Source: JBBBNV01 sp037137075
GTDB taxonomy: Bacteria > Bacillota > Bacilli > Paenibacillales > NBRC-103111
Length of the DNA stretch: 64,000 nt
Reading direction: 5' to 3'
Assembly: GCF_037137075.1 (NCBI RefSeq)
Contig: NZ_JBBBNV010000013.1
Coordinates: forward strand, 1 to 64,000
The notes under the pieces were generated by a model. The model had not been told where the DNA came from and searched no databases. It saw only the letters and a program-made list of their open reading frames with translations. Below are positions 50,545 to 59,986 of the stretch, piece after piece. Each line of letters starts with the position of its first letter. The stretch's first letter is position 1. Made by a program: the position numbers and the translations under genes.

Positions 50545-51822
50545 TTACAGCCAATCCGTCTGCGGCTCCCCGTGAACAAAGCACAGTTCTCTTGGCGACG
50601 TAATCGGATTTATCCGGGGATGGCTCTCCGCCTCGTCCAGCAGCGCCTCACTGATGATGATTTCGGTCAGCTCCAGTGTATTGCGGATCCAGACGATTTT
50701 GTGCTGCCCTGGACCAATCCCGTTGCACATCCGCACCGCCATACGCAGCGCATCCTCGGAGGTCGCCGCCACCATCGGTACTTTTACCGCCTGTACCTCT
50801 GTGCTTGTAAACGCATTCGTGTACATGCTGATAAAATCGATCTTATCGAACAGCTTCCGGGTGGTCACATCTGCCATCCCTACCCCGTTGGCGTTGCCAT
50901 GAGATGGCTCCGATACATCCAGAATCGCGCATTTCTTATATTCAGGCCCGCCGCTGGCATGCTTCGTAAAGAATAACCCCGTCACGTTCGGGTCCTGTCC
51001 GTCCCCACTTATGTTTTTCCCAATTTCGTCAATGACCAGCACATCAAAGGAAGGAAACAGGATTCGTCCCATCCGCTCCCGGGCTGTATCGAGCAGGCGG
51101 GCTTCCCGTTCCAAGGCAACGATTTCGTCCCTTGGAATGACCTCGATAATCGCGGTTTCCTCATACGCATTCTCCACCAGCGCCACGCTGAACAACACGT
51201 TCGTCTTGTCCACAATAAGCCGGGCCGACTTCGGAATCAGCTCCGCAAACCGCCCAAAGCCCTGACTATGGATCGAGGCCGCCCCGACCTGCTTGCCCAG
51301 GCCAATGACCAGCATTTTGCATACGCCGCTTTCGATCGGTCCGCGGAAGCAAGTATGCGGCTTTATCCTGGCGATGACGACGATGCCATCGGCCCGCAGC
51401 GCACTGGTACATACATAAACGGGTACGCCCGGCTCGATTTCGCCAATCGCCTCCACGTCCATGGAGGCATCGATTGGAACCCCCATCGCGGCTTCCGTGA
51501 CTCCAAAGGACGCCAGCAGTCCAGCCTGTCCTTCCGGTGTCGCTCCGCCATGACTCCCCATCGTTGGAATGATAAATGGCTCGGCGCCAGCCTGCTTCAG
51601 CTCATCAATGACGGCTTTCGTTATTTCAGCCAAATTGCGGATGCCCCGGCTGCCTACCCCCACTGCGATTCGCTTTCCTTCCAGTCCCTTGAGATGCGGC
51701 TCCATCTGCTCCTTCATCGTCAGTGGAATGTCCTCAATCTTCCCCTGTTCAAACTGCTGCTCCACCTTCAGAAACCGGGGCAGCACAATCTCCGGAAACT
51801 TCTTCAGATCCAGTGACTGCAT
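50545..51822 (-). CDS. LarA-like protein (DUF2088, nickel-pincer racemase/epimerase family)
   Basis: This 425-residue protein resembles the DUF2088/LarA family in length and in its His/Lys-rich conserved stretches: TMGSHGGATPEGQ (about 86-98), RIKPHTCFRGPIESGVCKML (about 150-170) and GKQVGAASIHSQGFG. In LarA such residues hold the nickel-pincer cofactor used for lactate racemisation; related proteins act on other 2-hydroxyacids or sugar acids. The ATG at 51822 follows GAGGAGAGG. It heads the transporter/two-component/dehydrogenase cluster, so epimerisation of an imported hydroxy-acid is plausible. No larB, larC or larE is in view. Confidence 0.7.
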   Translation of the reverse strand: MQSLDLKKFPEIVLPRFLKVEQQFEQGKIEDIPLTMKEQMEPHLKGLEGKRIAVGVGSRGIRNLAEITKAVIDELKQAGAEPFIIPTMGSHGGATPEGQAGLLASFGVTEAAMGVPIDASMDVEAIGEIEPGVPVYVCTSALRADGIVVIARIKPHTCFRGPIESGVCKMLVIGLGKQVGAASIHSQGFGRFAELIPKSARLIVDKTNVLFSVALVENAYEETAIIEVIPRDEIVALEREARLLDTARERMGRILFPSFDVLVIDEIGKNISGDGQDPNVTGLFFTKHASGGPEYKKCAILDVSEPSHGNANGVGMADVTTRKLFDKIDFISMYTNAFTSTEVQAVKVPMVAATSEDALRMAVRMCNGIGPGQHKIVWIRNTLELTEIIISEALLDEAESHPRINPITSPRELCFVHGEPQTDWL

Positions 51823-52163
51823 CTCGTTCCTCTCCTCCAAACAAAATGCCCCTTACGCGTCAGGGACCAGCTTTTCGTGCTGATACCTTAATCATAAGAG
51901 GCTGTGAAAACGTTTTATATAGCAAACATTTAAGAACACCGGATCATTTTTTTACCCCGGCTTCTATTTGACCGCATGTTCTAAATGTGCGGTAAAAAAA
52001 TAGTTGCCTCCAACCGGGATGGGGCTCCGCTCGCTGTTCCAGCCCGATTTTTTTCATTGTAAGCTCTATTTATCGTAAAAATCCGTCTGCAAAGGCGACC
52101 GCTAGCGCTGCTCCACTCCCATCCCGTCCTCCGGTTTTCTTTTTCACCCGGCCTTGTAAATCT
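51823..52163. other. Gene-free gap between LarA-like gene and gltB
   Basis: About 340 bases. The gap has a small hairpin (ACCGCA/TGCGGT, 51971-51993) next to an A-run, and the second copy of the dispersed 20-bp word (52022-52041). The promoter for the LarA-like gene should lie near 51850-51950 on the minus strand but no convincing hexamers were found. Confidence 0.4.
52022..52041. repeat. Short dispersed repeat, copy 2
   Basis: GGGCTCCGCTCGCTGTTCCA, two mismatches from 50453-50472. Confidence 0.5.
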
Positions 52164-52208
52164 AAAAAAACCAAGCTGGCGGCGCCTGAATAGACACTGC
52201 CAGCTTGG
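52164..52208 (-). terminator. Rho-independent terminator of gltB
   Basis: Perfect 10-bp arms CCAAGCTGGC (52171-52180) and GCCAGCTTGG (52199-52208), with seven T following on the minus strand. It is 34 bases past the gltB stop. Confidence 0.93.
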
Positions 52209-52241
52209 CAAGAAAAGGTTATTCAACTATTCAACGTACAC

Positions 52242-55200
52242 TTAGTTGCCGCCGGTGCGGGATACATCGCGTTTGTTTTCCAGAAACGCCTGCATCTCCG
52301 CTTCCGATTGGGACATTCCATCGGATTTGGCACGCTCAATTGCAGTGAACATCCGTTTGTAATCCTTCGGAATGACCTTCACGAATTTCCAAACATAGTG
52401 TTCCCAGTTTGCCAGAATCCGGTGGGCAACGCCGCTGTCCGTGAACTTGGCATGGTTGCGAATCATGTTCTTCACTTCGTTCATTTCATAGGCTTCTTCC
52501 AATTGCTCTAGAAGAACCATCTCTTGATTGCAGCGATCCTTGAAGGTTCCATTCTCATCCAACACGTATGCCGTACCACCGGACATCCCCGCCGCGAAGT
52601 TGCGGCCGGTTTCCCCGAGAACGACCACGCGTCCGCCGGTCATGTATTCGCAGCCATGGTCGCCCACACCCTCGACAACAACACGCACACCGGAGTTCCG
52701 AACCGCAAAGCGCTCGCCCGCAATACCACGCAGGTAGGCTTCGCCATCCGTACCCCCGTACAACGCGGTGTTACCGAGAATGATGTTCTCTTCCGGCACA
52801 AACCTGGAATTGCTTGGCGGGAAGATTACGATCTTGCCGCCGGAAAGACCTTTACCGACGTAGTCGTTCGCATCGCCTTCCAGAGAAAGCGTGATCCCTT
52901 TCGGCACGAAAGCGCCGAAGCTTTGTCCCGCAGAACCGTGGAAGTGCAGACGAATGGTATCGTGCGGCAGCCCCTCACGGCCGTAACGGCGGGTCACTTC
53001 ACTGCCCAGCATCGTCCCGACAACACGGTTGATGTTGCGAATCGGCAGGATCGCATGAACATGCTCTTTGTTCTCCAGCGCCGGCTTACAAATCTCCAGC
53101 AGCTGCTGCATATCGATCGTTTTGTCGAGGCCGTGATCCTGCTCCTCGATGCAGCGCGTGCCGACACCTGCAGGAATTTCCGGCTGATGCAGAAGCGGCG
53201 ACAGGTCGATGCCTTTGGCTTTCCAATGCTCGACTGCGGCACGTGCCTCCAGAATATCCGTACGGCCAACCATTTCATCAATCGTGCGGAAGCCAAGCTC
53301 CGCCATATATTCACGAACCTCTTCGGCAACAAAGCGCATGAAGTTTACAACATGCTGCGGATCGCCATTAAATTTCTTGCGAAGGTCCGGATTTTGAGTA
53401 GCGATACCGACCGGGCATGTATCCAAATGACATACTCGCATCATTACGCAGCCGATGGTAATAAGCGGCGTAGTCGAGAAACCGAACTCCTCCGCACCAA
53501 GCAGCGCGGCAACAATAACGTCGCGGCCTGTCAGCATTTTACCGTCTGTCTCCACAACGATCCGGCTGCGCAGGTTGTTCAGCAGCAAGGTTTGATGCGT
53601 TTCCGCCAGACCAAGCTCCCATGGCAGACCCGCATGACGGATACTGGTTTGCGGGGATGCGCCCGTACCGCCATCATAACCGCTGACAAGCACGACATCC
53701 GCTTTCCCTTTCGCAACACCTGCAGCAATCGTACCGACACCGACTGCCGAAACGAGCTTCACGCTGATGCGCGCTTTCGGATTCGCATTTTTCATATCAT
53801 GAATCAGCTCGGCAAGGTCCTCGATCGAGTAAATATCATGGTGAGGCGGCGGTGAAATCAAGCCAACCCCAGGTGTTACGCCGCGAACCTCGGCAACCCA
53901 AGGATATACCTTGGTGCCCGGCAGCTGGCCGCCTTCGCCCGGCTTTGCGCCTTGCGCCATTTTAATTTGAATTTCATCGGCATTCACCAGGTAGTGGCTC
54001 GTTACGCCGAAACGTCCGGAAGCAACCTGTTTAATCGAGCTGCGGCGCAGATCGCCGTTCTCATCCGGGGTGAAGCGTTTCGGATCTTCGCCGCCCTCGC
54101 CTGTGTTGCTGCGGCCGCCGATACGGTTCATCGCGATAGCCAGGCTCTCATGCGCCTCTTTACTGATGGAGCCAAACGACATCGCACCGGTTTTGAAGCG
54201 TTTGTAGATCGACTCTACAGATTCCACTTCTTCAATCGGAACCGGCTTTCGATCGGACTTGAACGTAAGCAGGCCGCGCAGCGCGAACTGCGTACCGGAC
54301 TCACGGTTGATCAGCCCGGAATATTTTTTGTACATCTTATAGTCGTTGTTCCGGCAAGCCGTTTGCAGCGAGTGAATCGTCTCCGGAGAGTACATGTGCT
54401 CTTCCTCGCCGCTTCTCCACGCCAGCTCGCCGCCTGTATCCAGCACGCGGTCAACGCCTTCGTTTTTGGAGAAGGAGCGCCCGTGGCGAAGCTCGGCTTC
54501 TTTGGCAATCGTATCGATGTCGATACCGCCAATACGGGAGGCTGTCCAAGTAAAGTATTTATCGATAACGGACGTTTGCAGTCCGATCGCTTCGAAAATT
54601 TGTGCGCCGCGGTAGCTTTGGAAGGTGGAAATCCCCATTTTGGCAAGAACCTTCGTTACGCCCTTAGTGGCCGCCTTCACATAGTTGTAAACCGCTTTGG
54701 CATGGTCAACGCCGACCAGCAGATTCTGGTGGATCATGTCGCCAAGCGATTCGTACACGAGGTACGGGTTAATTGCGCCGCAGCCGAAGCCGAGGAGCAG
54801 CGCGAAGTGATGCACTTCACGCGGTTCGCCGGATTCCAGAATCAGGCCAACCTTTGTACGGGAGCCCTCGCGAATCAGGTGATGGTGCAGGCCGGAAACG
54901 GCCAGCAGCGCAGGAATGGCGGCCATTTCGCTATTGACGCCGCGATCCGACAAAATAATCAGGTTGACGCCGTCCGCAATCGCCTGATCCGCTGCCGCGT
55001 ACAGCTCCTGCATCGCTGTCTCCAGCGCTGCGCCGCTGCCGCCCGCACGGAACAGGATCGGCAATGTAGCCGTCTTGAAGCCTTCGCGGTCGATATGGCG
55101 AATTTTCGCCAGCTCTTCATTGGTAATAACCGGCGTTTCAAGCTGAATCTGACGGCAGCTTTCCGGCTGCGGGTCAATCAGGTTGCGCTCAGGGCCAATC

Positions 55201-56843
55201 GTAGTCACCTGTGCAGTAACAATCTCCTCGAAGTTCGAGTCGATCGGCGGGTTCGTTACTTGAGCGAACAGCTGTTTAAAGTAGTTATAGAGCAGCTGCG
55301 GCTTCTCGGACAGCACAGCCAGCGGAGCGTCATAGCCCATCGAACCGATTGGATCGACGCCGGTTTTACCCATCGGCTCCAATATTTTGCGAAGCTGCTC
55401 AAACGTATATCCGAATGCCTGCTGACGCTGAACGAGCGTCAAAGGATCATCCTGGATGGCTTCGCCCGCTTGCGGCAGCTGATCCAATTTGACCAGGTTG
55501 TTTTGAACCCACTCCTGATAAGGGTGTTCATGAATAATAGCGGATTTAACTTCTTCATCCGACACGATACGGCCGGCTGCAGTATCGACGAGCAGCATTT
55601 TGCCCGGCTGCAGACGGTGCTTCTTGATGATTTTGTCCGGAGCGATCTCGACAACGCCGGCTTCCGAGGACAAAACAATCATGTCGTCGCTGGTTACATA
55701 ATAGCGGGCCGGGCGCAAGCCGTTGCGGTCCAGCATCGCGCCGATAATGGTACCGTCCGTGAAAGAAATTGCGGCCGGTCCGTCCCATGGCTCCATCAGG
55801 GTGCTGTGGAATTCATAGAACGCGCGTTTTGCAGGGTCCATCGTTTCGTGCTTCTGCCATGGCTCCGGAACCATCATCATTGCTGCATGCGGCAGGGAAC
55901 GGCCGGACAGCATGAGGAACTCCATGCAGTTGTCGAACATTTGAGAGTCAGATCCGTCAGTATCGATAAGCGGCAGCAATTTCTTGAAATCGTCGCCGAA
56001 CAGGTTGGATTCAATCATGGCTTGACGCGCATGCATCCAGTTCACGTTGCCGCGGAGCGTGTTAATCTCTCCGTTGTGAATCATATAACGGTACGGGTGG
56101 GCGCGCTCCCAGCTTGGGAACGTGTTGGTGCTGAAACGGGAGTGAACGAGGGCAATCGCCGATTGCAGGTCAGGGTCCTTCAAATCTTGATAGTAGCCGT
56201 CTACCTGCTCTGGCGTCAGCATCCCTTTATATACAATCGTGCGGCTGGAAAAGCTGGAAATATAGAACTTCTTGGCTTCTTCCGTATCCAGGGCACGCAC
56301 GCTGTTTTCGACCAGCTTGCGAATGACATAAAGCTTGCGTTCAAACGCCAGCGCATCCTTAACGTCGCTGCTGCGTTTAATGAAAACCTGACGGACATAT
56401 GGTTCTGCCGAAATCGCGGATTCACCGAGAGTGGAGTTGTCAACCGGCAGCGTTCTCCAACCGAGACAGGTTTGACCCAGCTCACGGATGTGCTGTTCGA
56501 CAATTTCCTCGCATTGCTTGCGGGCAGCTTCACTTGTGCGCGGCAGGAACATCATCCCGACACCGTAATAGCCAGCTTCCGGAAGATCGATATCGATTGC
56601 AGCTGTGACCTTTTTTAGAAAGTCATGCGGAATTTGCAGCAAAATCCCTGCGCCGTCACCGGTATTGGATTCAGCGCCTTGTCCGCCGCGATGGTCGATA
56701 TTAAGCAGAACATCCAATGCATGACGAACAATTTGATGGGACTTCTTGCCCTTGATATTCGCTACAAAACCGATACCACAAGCATCATGCTCAAACTGGG
56801 GATTGTATAGACCTTGTTGTGTGGGCATTCCATTAAAATTCAT
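52242..56843 (-). CDS. gltB: Glutamate synthase large subunit (GltB/GltA)
   Basis: This 1533-residue enzyme makes two glutamates from glutamine and 2-oxoglutarate. The order is class II glutamine amidotransferase (catalytic Cys22 in HDACGIGF, exposed after propeptide removal), central domain, FMN-binding synthase domain (GEGGEDPKRF, GGTGASP), iron-sulfur motif C-x5-C-x4-C (about 1133-1145) and C-terminal GXGXG beta-helix. The ATG at 56843 has AAAGG about 11 bases upstream. The small subunit gltD is not in the window, so its partner must be elsewhere or a single-subunit/ferredoxin form is used. Confidence 0.97.
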   Translation of the reverse strand: MNFNGMPTQQGLYNPQFEHDACGIGFVANIKGKKSHQIVRHALDVLLNIDHRGGQGAESNTGDGAGILLQIPHDFLKKVTAAIDIDLPEAGYYGVGMMFLPRTSEAARKQCEEIVEQHIRELGQTCLGWRTLPVDNSTLGESAISAEPYVRQVFIKRSSDVKDALAFERKLYVIRKLVENSVRALDTEEAKKFYISSFSSRTIVYKGMLTPEQVDGYYQDLKDPDLQSAIALVHSRFSTNTFPSWERAHPYRYMIHNGEINTLRGNVNWMHARQAMIESNLFGDDFKKLLPLIDTDGSDSQMFDNCMEFLMLSGRSLPHAAMMMVPEPWQKHETMDPAKRAFYEFHSTLMEPWDGPAAISFTDGTIIGAMLDRNGLRPARYYVTSDDMIVLSSEAGVVEIAPDKIIKKHRLQPGKMLLVDTAAGRIVSDEEVKSAIIHEHPYQEWVQNNLVKLDQLPQAGEAIQDDPLTLVQRQQAFGYTFEQLRKILEPMGKTGVDPIGSMGYDAPLAVLSEKPQLLYNYFKQLFAQVTNPPIDSNFEEIVTAQVTTIGPERNLIDPQPESCRQIQLETPVITNEELAKIRHIDREGFKTATLPILFRAGGSGAALETAMQELYAAADQAIADGVNLIILSDRGVNSEMAAIPALLAVSGLHHHLIREGSRTKVGLILESGEPREVHHFALLLGFGCGAINPYLVYESLGDMIHQNLLVGVDHAKAVYNYVKAATKGVTKVLAKMGISTFQSYRGAQIFEAIGLQTSVIDKYFTWTASRIGGIDIDTIAKEAELRHGRSFSKNEGVDRVLDTGGELAWRSGEEEHMYSPETIHSLQTACRNNDYKMYKKYSGLINRESGTQFALRGLLTFKSDRKPVPIEEVESVESIYKRFKTGAMSFGSISKEAHESLAIAMNRIGGRSNTGEGGEDPKRFTPDENGDLRRSSIKQVASGRFGVTSHYLVNADEIQIKMAQGAKPGEGGQLPGTKVYPWVAEVRGVTPGVGLISPPPHHDIYSIEDLAELIHDMKNANPKARISVKLVSAVGVGTIAAGVAKGKADVVLVSGYDGGTGASPQTSIRHAGLPWELGLAETHQTLLLNNLRSRIVVETDGKMLTGRDVIVAALLGAEEFGFSTTPLITIGCVMMRVCHLDTCPVGIATQNPDLRKKFNGDPQHVVNFMRFVAEEVREYMAELGFRTIDEMVGRTDILEARAAVEHWKAKGIDLSPLLHQPEIPAGVGTRCIEEQDHGLDKTIDMQQLLEICKPALENKEHVHAILPIRNINRVVGTMLGSEVTRRYGREGLPHDTIRLHFHGSAGQSFGAFVPKGITLSLEGDANDYVGKGLSGGKIVIFPPSNSRFVPEENIILGNTALYGGTDGEAYLRGIAGERFAVRNSGVRVVVEGVGDHGCEYMTGGRVVVLGETGRNFAAGMSGGTAYVLDENGTFKDRCNQEMVLLEQLEEAYEMNEVKNMIRNHAKFTDSGVAHRILANWEHYVWKFVKVIPKDYKRMFTAIERAKSDGMSQSEAEMQAFLENKRDVSRTGGN

Positions 56844-56899
56844 TATTGTGCAACCTTTCGTCAAAAATTTTATCAGAGCCGGAATAATGGTATTGAATG

Positions 56900-56905
56900 A
56901 TTATA
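56900..56905 (-). promoter_or_regulatory. Probable -10 box of gltB
   Basis: TATAAT (minus strand) 57 bases before the start, without a good -35 (TAGCGT), suggesting activator-dependent transcription. Upstream at about 56934-56960 an imperfect dyad (TATGTGAAG ... CTTACACAATA) could bind a LysR-type activator such as GltC. Confidence 0.5.
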
Positions 56906-57065
56906 CCTTTCCATGCATGAATACGCTACTGAAAATTATGTGAAGCTTCCTTACACAATATGAATTTATTTTAACACCGACCCCTTCGGATTATCAATTT
57001 AAAGTTTTTTATAAACCGATAAAGGAATTTTGCCGGTTGTGGGACAAAACCGCGTCACAACAACA

Positions 57066-57104
57066 GTTAGGCCCTGCTTATATACCGTATAAGCAGGGCC
57101 TAAC
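57066..57104. terminator. Orphan 17-bp perfect hairpin
   Basis: Arms GTTAGGCCCTGCTTATA (57066-57082) and its complement (57088-57104) with a 5-base loop. No gene ends nearby on either strand (gltB begins on one side and EcsC gene on the other), so it may terminate an unrecognised small RNA or a lost gene. Confidence 0.6.
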
Positions 57105-57944
57105 CTATTTCATCCATATTCAATTTGGTAGAAGCTATCCTCCTGTAAAAATCGATTTTCGCAAACATTGGGGATGTTTGGATAAAAAAATGTTCGGATT
57201 CCCGCATGCCCGCATCCTGCGAAAGCAGCTGTCACGCACCAGTTCAACCTGCCCGTAGACGCTTTATTTTCTTTGCAGAAAATCGCATTTCTACGAAGAT
57301 TCCGTCAAACCTTATCCCGCATGGGGATCTGGCGTCGGTTCACCGGATTGTCGACTGGCCGGCGTATGTGCTGAACCGTGTCGGAGCTTGTCCGCCGTGT
57401 TCCTCAATCCGCCATCTGCCTCCCTTGTGCAGTCCGCATCCCGCATGCTTCGCTAACCTGCTTCATTGGACTATCTCCTTTCGGGGCTGTCTCGAAGGTC
57501 GCCTTGGGTTTCCCTATCCGCAGCCGGGCTTGTGGGCCTTTGTGCTTACCGGTGTTATGTAATGCTGGTAAGGCTTGCTGCGTACTCTTATTATAGGCGG
57601 GCACAATTAATTTTGTAAATATTCAGAATATTTAATATTTTGTTAAAAACGCTGGAAAACCCCCTCTTTTCTTATGCTTACTTACGTTTGGTTAATATTA
57701 TTCGGATTTTCGCCCAATTTTACCAAATTTGCAACCGGAAAGAAATGCATCCGTAACAACAATAGCTGGAAGCCGGATAAGCCGCCATGCGAAACCAATG
57801 CAGCCTCAGCAATCCGCGATCAAAACCGTTATCGGACAGCAAATAGCGGTATGCCGCATTTTTCGATGCCTCAAAAACCTAACAAGTAATGTAAACTATA
57901 CTACGAACAGGAATAGAATTCAAATCAACAAAGGAGCTGCTCCA
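57105..57944. other. Long gene-poor region upstream of the EcsC gene
   Basis: About 840 bases without a supported protein gene apart from the structured segment listed separately. It is moderately AT-rich at 57605-57720. The promoter of the EcsC gene probably lies near 57890 (TATACT at 57897-57902), without a convincing -35. Confidence 0.4.
57404..57604 (-). ncRNA. Structured noncoding segment, possible group II intron 5' fragment
   Basis: On the minus strand the segment starts GTGCCCGCC and shows paired, purine-rich blocks (GATAGGGAAACCCAAGG, CCCCGAAAGGAGATAG) ending in a 20-codon frame MKQVSEACGMRTAQGRQMAD (57404-57466) with GGAG 8 bases before its ATG. The layout resembles the 5' part of a group II intron leading into its maturase reading frame, but no reverse transcriptase or domain V is present. 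It could instead be another structured leader. Low certainty. Confidence 0.3.
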
Positions 57945-58679
57945 ATGAGTGCATATGAAATTCAAGTTCGCCGCGAGCTGCTGCGCTGGGAAAACCAGCT
58001 GCTGCGTCCGCCTGGTCTGATGGAGCGCGCCTCCAAGCAATTTTCTGATAAGGTCAATCAGATCCTTCCGCAAAAGGTGCACGATACCATCACCGCCACG
58101 GTAAAAGGCATTGTGCGCACTGTGCTGGCCGGTATCGAATTCGCGCCGCAGCAGCCGCCGCAGCTTGGCCTGACGCTCGCCGAGCGGGATGCCCGGGCGG
58201 ATGAGCTGCTGTCCACCTATAAAAAAATTGCCGCCGCCGAAGGGGCAGGCACAGGCGCGGGCGGAATCATGCTTGGCCTGGTTGATTTCCCGGCGCTCCT
58301 CGCGATTAAAATGCGTTTTCTGTTTGAGCTGTCGCATCTGTACGGCTTCTCCACACGTGTTCCGGATGAGCGGCTGTTTGTGCTTCAGGTGTTCCAGCTC
58401 GCTTTTTCGAGCCCTGGTGTCCGTCCCCGGCTGCTTGACGCGATCCGGCATTGGGACGAGCGGGCGCACGAGCGTCCGCAGGGCGAGACGAACTGGACCG
58501 CCATCGACTGGGAGCAGTTTCAGCGCGAATACCGCGACTGCATCGACTTCCGCAAAATGCTGCAGCTCGTCCCGGGCATCGGAGCTGTTGTCGGTGCCTG
58601 GGCAAATTACGGGCTGCTGGAGGAGCTCGGCGGGACTGCAAAAAACTGTTTTCGAATGCGGCTAATCCGGCTACAATAA
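57945..58679 (+). CDS. EcsC-family protein
   Basis: This 244-residue protein of the EcsC family has a conserved helix-rich core with GAGTGAGGIMLGLVDFPALLAIKMRF (truncated here; about 100-125) and ELSHLYGF. The Gly-rich segment may associate with membranes. EcsC accompanies the EcsAB transporter in Bacillus, but free copies like this are common and of unknown function. AAAGGAG stands 8 bases before the ATG at 57945; the longer upstream frame lacks a ribosome site. Confidence 0.8.
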   Translation: MSAYEIQVRRELLRWENQLLRPPGLMERASKQFSDKVNQILPQKVHDTITATVKGIVRTVLAGIEFAPQQPPQLGLTLAERDARADELLSTYKKIAAAEGAGTGAGGIMLGLVDFPALLAIKMRFLFELSHLYGFSTRVPDERLFVLQVFQLAFSSPGVRPRLLDAIRHWDERAHERPQGETNWTAIDWEQFQREYRDCIDFRKMLQLVPGIGAVVGAWANYGLLEELGGTAKNCFRMRLIRLQ

Positions 58680-58746
58680 GGAAATCAAATGCATTCAGGA
58701 CAAGTACCCTACGGTACGCCGCCCTGCATGAGAGGAGTGTCAACCT

Positions 58747-59259
58747 ATGGAGCCTCGTTTTGTGCGGGAGTCCCGCTGCGTCAAAACGAACCGAATCTTC
58801 CCTACCGACGTCAACAACCACAACACGCTGTTCGGGGGCAAGCTGATGGCGTATATTGATGATATCGCCTCCATTTCCGCATCCAAGCACTGTCGGCAGA
58901 CCTCTGTCACCGCCTCAACGGATTCCGTGGACTTCCTGCAGCCGATTCACCCGACTGATTCCGTGTCGCTGGAGTCCTTCGTGACCTGGACCGGCAAAAG
59001 CTCTATGGAAATCTTCGTCAAGGTGATTGCCGAAAATTTGCTGAGCGGCAGACGGACCATCGCAGCCACAGCCTTCCTCACTTTCGTGGCGCTCGATGAG
59101 AAGAAGCAAACCGTGCAGGTGCCGCAGGTTATCCCGGAAACCGAGGAGGAAATCAAGCTCCACGAGAGCGCCCCCTTGCGTGCCGAGATGCGCCGCCAGC
59201 GGCGTCAGGAGAGCAAGAAGCTGGCCGAATTCATCACCGCCAAATATCCGTGGGAGTAG
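58747..59259 (+). CDS. Hotdog-fold acyl-CoA thioesterase (YkhA/YciA type)
   Basis: This 170-residue protein has the hotdog thioesterase signature NNHNTLFGGKLMAYIDDIASISA (truncated; about 23-45; Asn and Asp line the active site) and DSVDFLQPIHPTDSV. It hydrolyses acyl-CoAs in the cytoplasm, trimming excess CoA esters. A charged C-terminal helix (RAEMRRQRRQESKKLAEF) extends beyond the fold. GAGAGGAG stands 8 bases before the ATG. It is 67 bases after the EcsC gene. Confidence 0.9.
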   Translation: MEPRFVRESRCVKTNRIFPTDVNNHNTLFGGKLMAYIDDIASISASKHCRQTSVTASTDSVDFLQPIHPTDSVSLESFVTWTGKSSMEIFVKVIAENLLSGRRTIAATAFLTFVALDEKKQTVQVPQVIPETEEEIKLHESAPLRAEMRRQRRQESKKLAEFITAKYPWE

Positions 59260-59471
59260 GCGTTCGTGCCTGCTCTTTTCTTGCATGGTGATTGGCGCGT
59301 ATACGCGGCATGTTATCCGGTCCGGTTATCGCTCTGGAACAGATTTCACAAGAAGCAGCGGCAGTACCGGGAGACCGGACACGCTTATTCGTATGGTATG
59401 GCAATGGCCGGACCGGGCTCCAGAAACCGCTTTCTATCGTCCAAAATATGGATGAACAGGAGGTGTGCCGG

Positions 59472-59804
59472 ATGCAGATGGGCCTTTCCATGGTGCTGTT
59501 CCTGCTTGCCGGTCTGGCAGAAATCGGCGGCGGCTACCTCATCTGGCTGTGGCTGAAGGAAGCCAAGCCGATGTGGTACGGGCTGGCGGGCGCTTTGATT
59601 TTGATTGCGTACGGGGTCATCCCTACCCTCCAGAGCTTTCCATCCTTCGGCCGGGTGTACGCCGCTTACGGGGGCATATTTGTTGCGCTGGCTGTGCTGT
59701 GGGGCTGGTGGGTGGATAAAAAGACGCCCGACTTGTACGACTGGCTTGGCGCCGCCATATGCCTGACCGGGGTCGCTGTCATGCTGTGGGCCCCCCGTCA
59801 GTAA
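59472..59804 (+). CDS. YnfA-family (UPF0060) small membrane protein
   Basis: This 110-residue protein has four predicted helices. The family pattern is complete: LAGLAEIGGGYLIWLWL, the aromatic-rich AYGGIFVALAVLWGWWVD and DLYDWLGAAICLTGVAVML. Members resemble small multidrug transporters, but the substrate is unsettled. The ATG at 59472 has AGGAGG 8 bases before it; a second ATG two codons later is possible. Confidence 0.88.
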   Translation: MQMGLSMVLFLLAGLAEIGGGYLIWLWLKEAKPMWYGLAGALILIAYGVIPTLQSFPSFGRVYAAYGGIFVALAVLWGWWVDKKTPDLYDWLGAAICLTGVAVMLWAPRQ

Positions 59805-59923
59805 AGAACAGGCGGCAGCTCCCGGACCGGACGGGCTTGCAGCGCTGTACAAGCCCCGAAGACACATCGTTGGCAGCAGCATCTGAGGGCGTAAGCTGTA
59901 AAATGCGTCGAAGAAACAAATAG

Positions 59924-59967
59924 AAGAGAGCTGCGCTTCGCCAGGAAGCACATCTCTCTTTTATTTT
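59924..59967. terminator. Terminator between ynfA-type gene and the thioredoxin-like gene
   Basis: A 15-bp stem with two or three mismatches (AGAGAG...GCTTC / GAAGC...TCTCTCT) followed on the plus strand by TTTTATTTT. It lies between convergent genes and can serve both. Confidence 0.75.
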
Positions 59968-59986
59968 GTATATGCTATAACAAGGC

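Noticed and set aside
53952..56618. 888-codon open frame opposite gltB
   Set aside because: Antisense to the clear glutamate synthase gene; composition is unlike a protein and no start signal is present.
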